From NCBI RefSeq assembly GCF_025336525.1, contig NZ_JAOCZP010000015.1, positions 1 through 64,000 on the forward strand: a stretch of DNA of 64,000 bases, read 5' to 3'. The notes below the pieces were generated by a model. It saw only the letters and a program-made list of their open reading frames with translations, did no database searches and was not told the origin of the DNA. This DNA is from Chelativorans salis (GTDB lineage: Bacteria > Pseudomonadota > Alphaproteobacteria > Rhizobiales > Rhizobiaceae). Below, one piece after another: positions 46,711 to 55,693 of this stretch; the first letter of the stretch is position 1, and every line of letters starts with the position of its first letter. A program made the translations under genes and the position numbers.

Positions 46711-46733
46711 GGCCATTCTTATACCGAATGGCC
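46711..46733. repeat. 8-bp inverted repeat between grpE and SDR gene
   Basis: GGCCATTC (46711-46718) and GAATGGCC (46726-46733) with a 7-base loop lie just downstream of the grpE stop on the minus strand. There is no T-run, so it is a weak terminator candidate. Confidence 0.4.
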
Positions 46734-46739
46734 TCCGCC

Positions 46740-47417
46740 TCAGGACGCGGAATCCTGCGGACCAGTGCCGGCCTCGCTGGCTTCCTTCGCGTCTGCGGTC
46801 GTCTCGCTGCCCTTGGGTCCCCCTTTGGCGACGCCGACCATGGCCGGCCTCAGCACGCGCTCGCCGATGACGTAGCCCGTCTGCACCACCTGGACGACCG
46901 TATTGGCCGGCACCTCCGGATTCTGCACCTCGAACATAGCCTGGTGGAAATGCGGATCGAACTTCTCGCCGTTGGGCTCGATGCGCTTGACCCCGTGGCG
47001 CTCCAGCGCCGAGAGCATGGCGCGCTCGGTCATCTCGACGCCTTCGACCAGCGCCTTGAGGCCGGGCTCGGCCTTTTCGCGCGCCTCCGCCGGCACGGCT
47101 TCCAGCGCTCGCTGGAGATTGTCCGACACGGTGAGCATGTCGCGCGCGAAATTGGCGATGCCGAAGCTGCGTGCCTCGGCCACGTCGCGCTGGGTGCGCT
47201 TGCGCAGATTGTCCATCTCGGCGGCCAGCCGCAGCGCGCGTTCCTTCAATTCCTCGTTCTCCTCGGCCAGGCGCACCAGCACATCCGCTTCGGACACTCC
47301 CGCATCGTTGTTCTCGCCTTCGGCTGGCTCTTCACGGGCTGTTTCGGCCTCGCTTGCCTGGTCCCTGGGCTTGGCGTTTTCCGGTGCGTTGTTGTCGTCT
47401 TTTGGATGCATATTCAT
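46740..47417 (-). CDS. grpE: GrpE nucleotide exchange factor
   Basis: A 225-residue co-chaperone that releases ADP from DnaK. The N-terminal acidic, disordered stretch precedes the long helix ([30 protein letters not shown]). The conserved core continues [17 protein letters not shown] and [20 protein letters not shown], ending [20 protein letters not shown]. The chosen start at 47417 has GGACAGG upstream. It is separated from dnaK/dnaJ by more than 30 kb but close to hrcA, a common rhizobial layout. Confidence 0.96.
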   Translation of the reverse strand: MNMHPKDDNNAPENAKPRDQASEAETAREEPAEGENNDAGVSEADVLVRLAEENEELKERALRLAAEMDNLRKRTQRDVAEARSFGIANFARDMLTVSDNLQRALEAVPAEAREKAEPGLKALVEGVEMTERAMLSALERHGVKRIEPNGEKFDPHFHQAMFEVQNPEVPANTVVQVVQTGYVIGERVLRPAMVGVAKGGPKGSETTADAKEASEAGTGPQDSAS

Positions 47418-47496
47418 TGCCTGTCCGTCTCTTTCTCGGAAATCGGGCCGGATATCGAGCTTTGGAGCCGCAAAATCAAGGGGGAACGGTTTCCGT

Positions 47497-47793
47497 TCAG
47501 CCAGGAAGGCCGGTGCCGCCGACAGGAAGCGTCCGGACATGCGAATCGAAACCGGCGATCAGCGGGCGTGCCTTGCCGATCGCCTCCTGCACTTCAGGCA
47601 GCAAGAGCGACGCCTGGTGGCTTTCTTCGCCGTCCCAGACTTCCGTGATCCAGATCGCATCCTCGTCGGTCTCGTCCCGGGCGATCACATAGCTGAGACA
47701 ACCGGGTATTTCGGCACTCGAGGCCAGAAGGATGTCGATAAGCGCGTCCCGCTTTCCGGGCTGCGAGCGCATTTTGCCGATCAGACCGAACAT
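47497..47793 (-). CDS. ABM-domain putative quinol monooxygenase
   Basis: A 98-residue dimeric alpha/beta-barrel (ABM) protein. It contains [20 protein letters not shown] and [19 protein letters not shown] followed by [14 protein letters not shown], the standard strand-helix blocks of antibiotic-biosynthesis-monooxygenase-type proteins. Members include quinol oxygenases, but this one has no assigned substrate. GGGAGGG lies immediately before the tandem ATGs at 47796/47793, and the second gives better spacing. It is located between hrcA and grpE on the same strand, likely in one transcript. Confidence 0.85.
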   Translation of the reverse strand: MFGLIGKMRSQPGKRDALIDILLASSAEIPGCLSYVIARDETDEDAIWITEVWDGEESHQASLLLPEVQEAIGKARPLIAGFDSHVRTLPVGGTGLPG

Positions 47794-47812
47794 CATCCCT
47801 CCCGTACTATCT

Positions 47813-48883
47813 CTACCGCAGCATCCGCCCGACGAGCTGCGCCGTATAGTCCACCATCGGCACGATGCGGGCATAGTTGAGTCGTGTCGGGCCGATGATG
47901 CCGAGCGCGCCGATTATGCGCGACTCCTGGTCATGGTAAGGCGCCACCACCAGCGAAGAGCCGGAGAGCGAGAAAAGCTTGTTCTCGGAGCCGATGAAAA
48001 TACGCACGCCCGGGCCTTCCTCGGCGAGCTCCAGAAGCTGAATCAGCCCTTCCTTGGTCTCCAGGTCCTGGAAGAGGTGGCGCAGAAGCTCGATGTCGGC
48101 CTGGGCCGTCACGTTTTCCAGAAGGTTCGCGCGGCCGCGCACGATGAGCCTGGCCGGCACGTCGCTGTCCTGCCCGGCCCACACGGCCAGCCCCTGCTCG
48201 ACCAGCGACTGGGACAGCGTATCGAGCGCGGCGCGTGTCTCCTCCTTCAGCCGCTCCATCTCGGCCCGCGCCTCGGCCAGCGTCCGGCCACGGATGTGGG
48301 CGTTCAGGAAGTTGGAGGCCTCGGTGAGTTGCGAGGCGGTCACGCCCGGCGGCAGGTCGATGACGCGGTTTTCCACGTCGCCGTTCTGCGAGACGAGCAC
48401 GGCAAGCGCCTTGCGCGGTTCGAGCTGGATGAACTCGATATGCTTCAGCGGCGTCTCGGCCTTGGCCGCCAGCACCAGCCCGGCGCCGCGCGACAGGCCG
48501 GAGAGCATCTGGCTCGCCTCGGTCAGCATATGCTCCAGCGACTGGCTCTTGCCCGCTGTCCTTACCTGCGCCTCGATGACCTTTCGCTCATCTTCCGAAA
48601 GGTCGCCGATCTCCATGAAAGCGTCGACGAAGAAACGCAGGCCTTGCTGGGTGGGCAGCCGCCCGGCGGAGACGTGCGGGGCGTAGATGAGGCCGAGATG
48701 CTCCAGGTCGCTCATCACGTTGCGCACGGTGGCCGGGGAGAGCTGACTGGGCAAAAGGCGCGAAAGATTGCGCGAGCCCAGGGGCTCGCCCTCGCGCAGA
48801 TAGGATTCGACGATAAGGCGGAAGATGTCGCGCGAGCGCGCATCGAGCGTTTGCAGTGTTTGGTCCACGACAGGCTTGGTCAT
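47813..48883 (-). CDS. hrcA: Heat-inducible transcription repressor HrcA
   Basis: A 356-residue repressor that binds CIRCE elements in front of chaperone operons, its activity being set by GroEL. The N-terminal winged helix is [20 protein letters not shown] followed by [20 protein letters not shown], and [20 protein letters not shown] is characteristic. The C-terminal part includes [20 protein letters not shown] and [22 protein letters not shown] lies about 10 bases before the ATG. No CIRCE is visible in this window, so its main targets (groESL) lie elsewhere. A weak TTGTGT/TATATT promoter is at 48933-48906 on the minus strand. Confidence 0.96.
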   Translation of the reverse strand: MTKPVVDQTLQTLDARSRDIFRLIVESYLREGEPLGSRNLSRLLPSQLSPATVRNVMSDLEHLGLIYAPHVSAGRLPTQQGLRFFVDAFMEIGDLSEDERKVIEAQVRTAGKSQSLEHMLTEASQMLSGLSRGAGLVLAAKAETPLKHIEFIQLEPRKALAVLVSQNGDVENRVIDLPPGVTASQLTEASNFLNAHIRGRTLAEARAEMERLKEETRAALDTLSQSLVEQGLAVWAGQDSDVPARLIVRGRANLLENVTAQADIELLRHLFQDLETKEGLIQLLELAEEGPGVRIFIGSENKLFSLSGSSLVVAPYHDQESRIIGALGIIGPTRLNYARIVPMVDYTAQLVGRMLR

Positions 48884-48905
48884 GCGTCGTCTGCCTCCTT
48901 GCCGG

Positions 48906-48933
48906 AATATAAGGGGACGGGAGGGGAACACAA
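48906..48933 (-). promoter_or_regulatory. Weak sigma-70-like promoter of hrcA
   Basis: On the minus strand TTGTGT (48933-48928) is followed after 16 bases by TATATT (48911-48906). The leader to the hrcA ATG at 48883 would be about 15 bases, enough for the Shine-Dalgarno at about 48893. Confidence 0.3.
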
Positions 48934-49039
48934 TGCTTCTTGAAGGAGCCTCGACACGGTTTTCCTTTGCGTCCGCCGGCCTCAAAAGCTACAAGCCGCG
49001 CACGATCTGAACCCAGAAAACAGCCAGAGACGGGACACC

Positions 49040-49756
49040 ATGCGACCATCGAAACGGCAACCGGAAGAAATGCGCGCCGTCAGCTTCGAGCGCGGCATCT
49101 CCAAGCACGCCGAAGGCTCCTGCCTCGTCAAGTTCGGCGATACGCAGGTTCTGTGCACGGCGAGTCTGGAGGAGAAGGTGCCGTCCTGGCTGCGCAACTC
49201 CGGCAAGGGCTGGGTGACCGCCGAATACGGTATGCTGCCGCGTTCCACGGGCGACCGCATGCGCCGCGAGGCGTCCTCGGGCAAGCAAGGCGGGCGCACG
49301 CTGGAGATCCAGCGCCTCATCGGCCGCAGCCTGCGCTCGGTGGTCGACCTGAAGGCGCTGGGCGAGATGCAGATTACCGTGGACTGCGACGTGCTGCAGG
49401 CCGACGGCGGCACGCGCACGGCGGCGATCACCGGCGGCTTCGTGGCGCTGCATGACTGCCTTTCCTGGATGCAGGCGCGGCACATGATTTCCGTCGAGCG
49501 GGTGCTGAAGGACCACGTGGCCGCCATCTCCTGCGGCATCTACGAGGACACGCCGGTGCTCGATCTAGACTATGCCGAGGATTCGGCGGCCGCGACGGAC
49601 GCCAATTTCGTCATGACGGGCAAGTGCGGCATCGTCGAGGTTCAGGGCACGGCGGAAGGCGAACCTTTTTCCGAAGAGCAATTCCAGGCGCTGCTGGCGC
49701 TCGCCAAGACGGGCATAGCGCGGCTGGTGGAGTTGCAGAAGATGGCAGTTTCCTGA
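49040..49756 (+). CDS. rph: Ribonuclease PH
   Basis: A 238-residue phosphorolytic 3'-5' exoribonuclease that trims tRNA precursors. Conserved blocks: [67 protein letters not shown] and [20 protein letters not shown]. Length is standard. It diverges from hrcA with about 155 bases between. A VOC-family gene, rdgB and hemW follow closely, so rph likely leads a four-gene transcript. Confidence 0.97.
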   Translation: MRPSKRQPEEMRAVSFERGISKHAEGSCLVKFGDTQVLCTASLEEKVPSWLRNSGKGWVTAEYGMLPRSTGDRMRREASSGKQGGRTLEIQRLIGRSLRSVVDLKALGEMQITVDCDVLQADGGTRTAAITGGFVALHDCLSWMQARHMISVERVLKDHVAAISCGIYEDTPVLDLDYAEDSAAATDANFVMTGKCGIVEVQGTAEGEPFSEEQFQALLALAKTGIARLVELQKMAVS

Positions 49757-49767
49757 GGGCATTTGCC

Positions 49768-50181
49768 ATGCAACCAGCGGCCATACTCGAAGCAGCACTC
49801 TATGTGAGCGACCTCAAGGAGGCCGAGCGCTTCTATGGAGAGGTGCTGGGCCTGGGGCGCATCGCCAAGGCCGAAGGGCGGCACGTCTTTTTCCGTTGCG
49901 GCAACGCCGTGGTGCTTCTGTTCAATCCCGACGCCACCGAGGTGCCACCGGCGCCCGATGCGCGGCTGCCGGTGCCGCCGCACGGCGCCCGCGGCGAGGG
50001 GCACCTCTGCTTCGCCGCCAGCGCCGAGGAGATCGAGGCGTGGAAAACACATCTCGATGCCGCGGGCATCGCCATCGAGGCGGATTTCGAGTGGCCGAAC
50101 GGGGGGCGGTCGATCTATTTTCGTGACCCGTTCGGTAATTCGCTGGAGTTCGCCGAACCGCGCATTTGGGGGTTTTCTTGA
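49768..50181 (+). CDS. VOC (glyoxalase/bleomycin resistance) family protein
   Basis: A 137-residue protein of the vicinal-oxygen-chelate superfamily. Paired beta-alpha-beta-beta-beta units are visible: [20 protein letters not shown] with a Phe-rich second half, and ending [19 protein letters not shown] with the metal Glu. The equivalent N-terminal His is not obvious. The reaction is unknown. It is 11 bases after rph, and its stop overlaps the TTG start of rdgB. Confidence 0.88.
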   Translation: MQPAAILEAALYVSDLKEAERFYGEVLGLGRIAKAEGRHVFFRCGNAVVLLFNPDATEVPPAPDARLPVPPHGARGEGHLCFAASAEEIEAWKTHLDAAGIAIEADFEWPNGGRSIYFRDPFGNSLEFAEPRIWGFS

Positions 50182-50825
50182 GGAACATCGAAGACAGGCA
50201 ATTCGTCCTCGCCAGCCATAACAAGGGAAAATTGAACGAGTTCGCAGGCCTTCTGGAGCCGTTTGGATATCGTGTGCGCTCGGCCGCCGAGCTCGGCCTG
50301 CCGGAGCCGGAGGAGACGGGAACGGCCTTCGAGGAGAACGCCTATATCAAGGCCTATGCGGCGGCCAGGGCGACCGGCCTGCCCGCCCTTTCCGACGATT
50401 CGGGCATGTGCGCCGACGCGCTCGACGGGGTTCCCGGCGTCTACACCGCCGACTGGGCGACCCTGCCGGATGGTGGCCGCGACTTTCGCATCGCCATGGA
50501 CAAGGTCGAGAAGCTCCTGCGTGAGAAGGGCGCCGTCACGCCGGATCAGCGGCGCGCGCGCTTCGTCGCCGTGCTGTGCCTGTGTTTTCCCGATGGCGAG
50601 GCGGAATATTATCGCGGCGAGGTGGAAGGCCATCTGGTGTGGCCGCCGCGCGGAGAGCTCGGCTTCGGCTACGATCCCGTCTTCCAGCCGGACGGTTTTG
50701 AGACCACCTTCGGCGAGATGACGGCGGAGGAGAAGCACGGCTGGAAGCCCGGCGACGCGCATGCGCTATCGCACCGGGCGCGTGCCTTTCAGAAGTTCGC
50801 GCAAGCGCGTCTGGGTGTCTCATGA
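50178..50825 (+). CDS. rdgB: Non-canonical purine NTP pyrophosphatase (RdgB/HAM1), TTG start
   Basis: A 215-residue house-cleaning enzyme that hydrolyses dITP, ITP and XTP to monophosphates. The N-terminal signature [54 protein letters not shown] and [16 protein letters not shown] are diagnostic; the C-terminus has [13 protein letters not shown] 50178 overlaps the stop of the VOC gene (TTGA) and follows GGGGG by 5 bases. The other upstream choice, TTG 50166, adds only 4 residues. It overlaps hemW at the 3' end. Confidence 0.94.
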   Translation: MRNIEDRQFVLASHNKGKLNEFAGLLEPFGYRVRSAAELGLPEPEETGTAFEENAYIKAYAAARATGLPALSDDSGMCADALDGVPGVYTADWATLPDGGRDFRIAMDKVEKLLREKGAVTPDQRRARFVAVLCLCFPDGEAEYYRGEVEGHLVWPPRGELGFGYDPVFQPDGFETTFGEMTAEEKHGWKPGDAHALSHRARAFQKFAQARLGVS

Positions 50826-51973
50826 ACGAAGGTCCAGGCTTTGGGGTCTATGTGCATTGGCCCTTCTGCGCGGCCAAATGCCCCTATTGCGACTTCAACA
50901 GCCATGTGCGCCATCAGCCGGTGGACCAGGCGCGCTTCGCCGACGCCTTCGCGCGCGAGCTAGCGACGATGCGCCAGCGCACCGGCCAGCGTGCGGTCTC
51001 CAGTATTTTCCTGGGCGGCGGTACCCCGTCGCTGATGGAGCCCAAGACTGTCGGCACCATTCTCGACAGGATCGCCGCCGAATGGACCGTCGCGCCCGAT
51101 GTCGAGATCACACTTGAAGCCAACCCCTCTTCCGTGGAGGCGGAGCGCTTCCGCGGCTACCGCGAGGCGGGCGTCAACCGCGTTTCGCTCGGCGTGCAGG
51201 CGCTGAACGACAGGGACTTGCGCTTTCTCGGGCGGCTGCACACAGCCGACGATGCCCTTCATGCAATCCGGCTCGCCCGCGAGACCTTCCCGCGCCTTTC
51301 CTTCGACCTGATCTACGCCCGGCCGGGGCAGACGGTGGAGGCCTGGACGGCGGAGCTGGAAGAGGCAATCGGCCACGCCGCAGACCACCTGTCACTCTAC
51401 CAGTTGACCATCGAGGAAGGCACGCCCTTCTTCTCCCTGCACAAGGCAGGCAAGCTTCCCGTCCCTGACGCGGACAGAGCGGCCGACCTTTACGAGGCGA
51501 CACAGGAGGTGACGGCGGCGCGGGGCTTGCCGGCCTACGAGATATCCAATCACGCAAAGCCGGGTGCGGAAAGCCGGCACAACCTCATCTACTGGCGTTA
51601 CGGCGAGTATGTCGGCGTGGGGCCGGGCGCCCATGGACGCTTCATTGAGGGGAGACGGCGTGTCGTCACCTTCACGGAGAGGGTGCCGGAGGCCTGGCTA
51701 AAACTTGCAGAGGCGAAGGGGACGGGCGTCTGCGGCGGTGAGACGCTGACGCGCGAGGAAGAAGCAGACGAGTTCCTCCTGATGGGGTTGCGGCTCGCAG
51801 AAGGCATCGATCTCCAGCGCTATGAAGAGCTTTCGGGCCGTGCATTGGCGCCGGAGAGGGTGACGATCCTGCGCGAGGAAGGCTTGGTGACGCCGCTCGG
51901 CAATTCCCGCCTGCGCGCCACGCCGGCCGGCATGGTGGTGCTCGACGCACTGGTGGCCGATCTGGCCCGGTAG
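50822..51973 (+). CDS. hemW: HemW-family radical SAM heme chaperone
   Basis: A 383-residue radical SAM protein related to HemN. The iron-sulfur motif is [10 protein letters not shown] (CxxxCxxC, followed by D-F), with VYVHWPFC ahead. Other blocks are [49 protein letters not shown] and the C-terminal [15 protein letters not shown]. The extra Cys and Tyr of true HemN are not all present, so heme binding or insertion, not coproporphyrinogen oxidation, is the likely role. The start overlaps the rdgB stop. Confidence 0.93.
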   Translation: MNEGPGFGVYVHWPFCAAKCPYCDFNSHVRHQPVDQARFADAFARELATMRQRTGQRAVSSIFLGGGTPSLMEPKTVGTILDRIAAEWTVAPDVEITLEANPSSVEAERFRGYREAGVNRVSLGVQALNDRDLRFLGRLHTADDALHAIRLARETFPRLSFDLIYARPGQTVEAWTAELEEAIGHAADHLSLYQLTIEEGTPFFSLHKAGKLPVPDADRAADLYEATQEVTAARGLPAYEISNHAKPGAESRHNLIYWRYGEYVGVGPGAHGRFIEGRRRVVTFTERVPEAWLKLAEAKGTGVCGGETLTREEEADEFLLMGLRLAEGIDLQRYEELSGRALAPERVTILREEGLVTPLGNSRLRATPAGMVVLDALVADLAR

Positions 51974-51994
51974 CTACAGTAGATTTTCCCGCCC

Positions 51995-52459
51995 TTAAGC
52001 CGCGTTCGAAGCCGGCGCCTCTGCGAGGAACGTGTGAATAGCCGCGGCGTCCTTGGTGCCACGGATTTTTGCGGTCGTCTCCACGTCGCGCAGGACGCGT
52101 GCAATCCGCGACAGCGCCTTCAGGTGGTCGGCGCCGGCCCCTTCCGGCGCCAGAAGCAGGAACACCAGATCGACCGGCAGGTCGTCCAGCGCGTCGAAAT
52201 CCACCGGGCTCTCCAGCCTGGCGAACACGCCGGTGATTTCCTTGATGCCCGGCAGCTTGCCGTGCGGGATGGCGATGCCGTTGCCCACGCCGGTGGAGCC
52301 TAGCCGCTCGCGCTGCAAAATGGTGTCGAAGATCTCGCGCTCCGCAAGACCGGTCACCGCGGCCGCCTTTTCGGCGAGGAGCTGCAAGACCTGCTTCTTG
52401 GAATTCGCCTTCAAGGCCGGCATAACCGCCGAAACCTCGATCAGATCGCTGAGATCCAT
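51995..52459 (-). CDS. ptsN: EIIA-Ntr component of the nitrogen PTS
   Basis: A 154-residue PTS IIA protein of the regulatory nitrogen branch. The phospho-His is His66 in GVGNGIAIPHGKLPGIKEI, followed by FARLESPVDFDALDDLPVDL and VFLLLAPEGAGADHLKALS. The ATG at 52459 is preferred over 52468 because AGAGG is 9 bases upstream, and it puts the His at 66. It receives phosphate from HPr and affects potassium and carbon-nitrogen control. It follows hpf in the conserved rpoN-hpf-ptsN order and is convergent with hemW. Confidence 0.95.
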   Translation of the reverse strand: MDLSDLIEVSAVMPALKANSKKQVLQLLAEKAAAVTGLAEREIFDTILQRERLGSTGVGNGIAIPHGKLPGIKEITGVFARLESPVDFDALDDLPVDLVFLLLAPEGAGADHLKALSRIARVLRDVETTAKIRGTKDAAAIHTFLAEAPASNAA

Positions 52460-52513
52460 TTTTTGCATCCTCTGCTTCGCTCACGCGCCTTCGGCCGATG
52501 GCCGTCGGAATGG

Positions 52514-53092
52514 CTAAGCGCTCGAGACCGCCGAAGGGTCGATCCAGCCGATATTGCCGTCCGCCCGGCGATAGACGATATTCACTTCGTTGCTTCCCGC
52601 ATTGCGGAAAACGAAGACGGGGCTGTCCTTCATATCGAGCTCGACAACGGCCGAAGCGACGGTCATGGATTTAAGTGGCAGCCGCGATTCGGCCACCACT
52701 GTGGGCGCATAGTCCTCGGGCAGTTCGTCCTCGTCCTCGCCGACCGCCGCTACCACGCGGTAGGCCATGTCGGCTGCGCCGTTGCCGCTCTGGGCTGTGC
52801 TGTGGGATTTTAACTTGCGCTTATAGCGGCGCAGCCTCTTTTCGATGCGCTCGGCCGCGCCGTCAAACGCAAGTTGCGGATCCTTCGCCTCGCCCGTGGC
52901 CTGCAGCACAGTGCCGGTGTCGAGATGGATGGTGCAGTCGGCCGAGAAGCCAGCACCCGATTTCTCGATGGTCACGCGGCCCGAGAAACCGCCGTCGAAA
53001 TATTTATCCACCGCCTCGCCAATCCGCTCGTCGATACGGCTGTGAAAGGCGTCGCCGATGTCCATGTTTTTGCCGGAAATACGGAGGCTCAT
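52514..53092 (-). CDS. hpf: Ribosome hibernation promoting factor, long form
   Basis: A 192-residue long HPF/RaiA that binds the 30S subunit and pairs ribosomes as 100S dimers in stationary phase. The N-terminal domain is SLRISGKNMDIGDAFHSRID and DGAAERIEKRLRRYKRKLKS. After a linker of about 30 residues the C-terminal dimerisation domain appears: LKSMTVASAVVELDMKDSPV and NEVNIVYRRADGNIGWIDP. It normally follows rpoN directly, but here about 2.6 kb separates them. Confidence 0.95.
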   Translation of the reverse strand: MSLRISGKNMDIGDAFHSRIDERIGEAVDKYFDGGFSGRVTIEKSGAGFSADCTIHLDTGTVLQATGEAKDPQLAFDGAAERIEKRLRRYKRKLKSHSTAQSGNGAADMAYRVVAAVGEDEDELPEDYAPTVVAESRLPLKSMTVASAVVELDMKDSPVFVFRNAGSNEVNIVYRRADGNIGWIDPSAVSSA

Positions 53093-53319
53093 GTGAGAAG
53101 GGACCTTCCCCTGGTCAGAATTCCAACGATCGAGAGTTTATACCTGTGGCCTGCGCATACAAGGTTTCGCGACGGTAAAGTGTAACCCACGCGACCGCGC
53201 CCCGTCGTTTTTCAGCCGCCAGAGGGGAGGAACTCGCTTCCATCGCCCCGCTATCTCATGCGGGCGGGCTTCTAGTGACTTCGCCGGACCTTGTCAATTG
53301 ATGGGGATGCCTGGGCATC

Positions 53320-53991
53320 TCAGGCGCTCAGCGGCCAGGACAACCTGCCGTCGGCTTCCGCAATCTCTGCGACAACCCGCGCGACACTCGGTCGCTGGCC
53401 AACACGCCGATACCAGTCCGCAAGCGCGGGAAAACCATCGAGACGCGGCCCGTTGGTCCGGACCGCATAATGCACGGTCGTGAAGATGCCGATATCCGCC
53501 GCGGTAAAGGCGCCGCAGAAATAGTTTCGGCCCCCAAGCTGCTCCGCCAGCCGCCTATAGTGACCGAGAATGCCCTTCTCGCCCCGCTGCCCCTCCTCCT
53601 GTCGCGCCTTCTGGTGTTCCGCGTCGGCCAACGGGGGTTCCGTCCGGTAAAGCAGCCGCCGCACGTCGGCAAACAGGATTTCGTCGGCATCCAGTTCGAT
53701 CAGCCGGCAGCGCGCCTTTTCCTTCGGCTCTGCGGGATAAAGCGGCGGCTCGGGGTACGCATCCTCGAGATATTCGAGAATGACGGTCGAATCGAAGATT
53801 GTCAGATCCCCGTCGACGAGCACCGGCACCTGCCCCTTGGGGTTCGCGGCGAGGACCTCCGGACGCTTCGGCCGATAGCCCTCCGTCTGCGTAAACGCCA
53901 CCTCCACACGCTCGAACTCGACACCCTTCTCATAAAGCGCAATTTCGACCTTGCGCGAAAAGAGGCTGAGAGGCCCCGAATAAAGCCGCAT
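53320..53991 (-). CDS. Glutathione S-transferase family protein
   Basis: A 223-residue two-domain GST-like protein. The N-terminal thioredoxin-like half has MRLYSGPLSLFSRKVEIALY with Ser near residue 8-11 as the likely active-site residue, ANPKGQVPVLVDGD and FDSTVILEYLED (the cis-Pro and glutathione gamma-Glu contact). The C-terminal helical half has FCGAFTAADIGIFTTV. Substrate is unknown. It is the first gene of the segment inserted between rpoN and hpf, transcribed toward hpf and divergent from the small ORF at 54027. Confidence 0.88.
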   Translation of the reverse strand: MRLYSGPLSLFSRKVEIALYEKGVEFERVEVAFTQTEGYRPKRPEVLAANPKGQVPVLVDGDLTIFDSTVILEYLEDAYPEPPLYPAEPKEKARCRLIELDADEILFADVRRLLYRTEPPLADAEHQKARQEEGQRGEKGILGHYRRLAEQLGGRNYFCGAFTAADIGIFTTVHYAVRTNGPRLDGFPALADWYRRVGQRPSVARVVAEIAEADGRLSWPLSA

Positions 53992-54026
53992 GCGTTTCTC
54001 CCGGAATGGTTCTAGGAGAGAACATT

Positions 54027-54263
54027 ATGGGAACATCTGATGCGAGGCAACGCGTTTTTGTAGATAAAGCTGCCGCCCCACTTCGGATGCTACCGCCGGT
54101 CCCTTTGATGCCGGCAGCGCACCATTTGCCTACATTCGATGCGCATCTCCATTGCGGCGGTGGCTGCATCGGGTTGCTACCGCTTTCGGGGAACTGCGCA
54201 TCTCATCTTGAGCTAGGCGTTGGCGACGAAGGGATGCGTGTACTTCCGCTGAGGTTTTCGTGA
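54027..54263 (+). CDS. Small Cys-containing hypothetical ORF
   Basis: A 78-residue ORF with AGGAGAG 6 bases before the ATG, a better Shine-Dalgarno than many real genes here. I do not recognise it. The protein has a Pro/Leu-rich middle (LRMLPPVPLMP) and a Cys/Gly patch HLHCGGGCIGLLPLSGNC (Cys-x4-Cys-x9-Cys). By hand count its GC3 is about 54%, well below the roughly 80-90% I see in neighbours, so it is either horizontally acquired or a non-coding ORF by chance. It precedes a SAM methyltransferase by 120 bases. A peptide-maturation pair is conceivable but unsupported. Confidence 0.35.
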   Translation: MGTSDARQRVFVDKAAAPLRMLPPVPLMPAAHHLPTFDAHLHCGGGCIGLLPLSGNCASHLELGVGDEGMRVLPLRFS

Positions 54264-54383
54264 AATAGAGCCATGAAACGCTGGCGTTGGGCTTGTGGCG
54301 CGGCATCGGGATCGCCATAGCCCCGCACCTCCGGTTTCACCGCGTTTTGTCGCGACGAGAACAATGCGCCGGAGGGAGTCCCA

Positions 54384-55610
54384 ATGCCGCTGCCTATGCT
54401 CCGATGGTCCGCCGCGGAGAGCCGACAGACGGCCGAGCTTGGCGAGGCCATCAAATCAGCCTTGCTCAAGCAGCCGCAGTCGCCGGTTGCGACGATGATC
54501 GAAGGCAATATCGTACCGCGCGGCCAAGTCGAGCCAGCACTGCCTGCCGCCGTCATCGAAACGATGAAATTGTTCAAGCTGATCGAGCACGAGGGAGACC
54601 AGTTAGCGCCACGATTCCAGGGGAGGATGATCGGCCCGCATCTGGTCTTCTCGGACCTGCGCCAGTCCATGCGCGTTGTCCGCGCCTCGCAAGACCAAAA
54701 CACCTATGTCGACCCGATGTGGGAGGGACCGGTCATGTCCAACCTCCTCATCCGCGGCGAGGCCGGCGACGGTCTCGACATGGGTTGCGGGTGCGGCATC
54801 ATAGCGCTCGCCATGTCCTCCTACTGCCGGCGCGTAACAGCCCTCGATATCAATCCCCGTGCTCTTATGCTTGCGCGTTTCAACGTCGCTCTGAACGGCG
54901 TCGAGAATGTCGAGGTTCTCGAATCGGATCTGTTCTCGGCCGTGCCGAACGCCGTCTTTGATCGAGTCGTTTTCAATGCGCCGGTCGGCATGGAGTTGCT
55001 CCCGCGGAACGCCCTCGAATCCGGCGAACAGATCCTGTTGCGGTTCTTTCACGAGCTCAGCGCCCATCTGAGTCCCGACGGCGTCGTACAGATGAACCTT
55101 TGCGTGAAGGACTGGAGCAGGGCGAGTTTCTTCACGAACTTGCGGCTTTGGTTGGGAGAGAATGCCGACGAATATCAAGGTCTGTTTCTTGAGCTTTGGC
55201 GCGTGGAACGTGGCCTGAAGTTCCAGGTCCGGCGGCTCCTTTCGCCCTTTGTCTTCAACGGAAATCGCGGAAAGTTGCTCGCAATAAAACGAGGCCAACT
55301 TTTTCTGCAACGCAACAACCGGCCGGGCTTCCGGGACTTTGCAACGCGATACAATGAATGGGCTCCTGTGATGGGGCCGGAATTCGGCGAATACTTCATA
55401 CGATGGGCCATGGATTCGGAAGCGCTAACAGCAGGCCCATCCGTCGCCTTGCCAGCGACCGCCATTGAACGGGTCGACGAGGAAAGGTGGCCGCAGGCAG
55501 GCGGTCTCTTCAAAGCCTTCCTTGAAGAAGCACGTGGAGGCGAGCCATTTGCGCCGACCTTCCGACGACCAAGCCAAAACCAGTCTACACAGGCGGATTT
55601 CATGCCGTAG
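54384..55610 (+). CDS. SAM-dependent methyltransferase with N-terminal wHTH-like domain
   Basis: A 408-residue protein. Residues about 20-95 look like a small winged-helix-type domain (IETMKLFKLIEHEGDQLAPR). A class I SAM fold follows: motif I GLDMGCGCGIIALAMSS at about residues 131-147, VTALDINPRALMLARFNVAL and FDRVVFNAPVGMELL, where NAPV takes the NPPY position of amino- and glutamine-methyltransferases. The C-terminal 170 residues are unfamiliar. The outline resembles DUF7059-type methyltransferases of actinobacteria. GGAGGGAG precedes the ATG. Codon use is less GC-biased than neighbours, suggesting acquisition. Substrate is unknown. Confidence 0.72.
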   Translation: MPLPMLRWSAAESRQTAELGEAIKSALLKQPQSPVATMIEGNIVPRGQVEPALPAAVIETMKLFKLIEHEGDQLAPRFQGRMIGPHLVFSDLRQSMRVVRASQDQNTYVDPMWEGPVMSNLLIRGEAGDGLDMGCGCGIIALAMSSYCRRVTALDINPRALMLARFNVALNGVENVEVLESDLFSAVPNAVFDRVVFNAPVGMELLPRNALESGEQILLRFFHELSAHLSPDGVVQMNLCVKDWSRASFFTNLRLWLGENADEYQGLFLELWRVERGLKFQVRRLLSPFVFNGNRGKLLAIKRGQLFLQRNNRPGFRDFATRYNEWAPVMGPEFGEYFIRWAMDSEALTAGPSVALPATAIERVDEERWPQAGGLFKAFLEEARGGEPFAPTFRRPSQNQSTQADFMP

Positions 55611-55693
55611 CGAGCAAAAGCAATACAGTGGTTAGTCCTGCGGCTGTCCGCTTGCGAGCTGCCCAATCGACCCGCAAGGGCCGGTTTGGCTCA

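Noticed and set aside
48884-49039. CIRCE element between hrcA and rph
   Set aside because: No TTAGCACTC-N9-GAGTGCTAA or near match was seen in this spacer.
54203-54703. 166-codon minus-strand frame over the methyltransferase start
   Set aside because: Overlaps the well-supported methyltransferase N-terminus in antisense and has no Shine-Dalgarno or domain.
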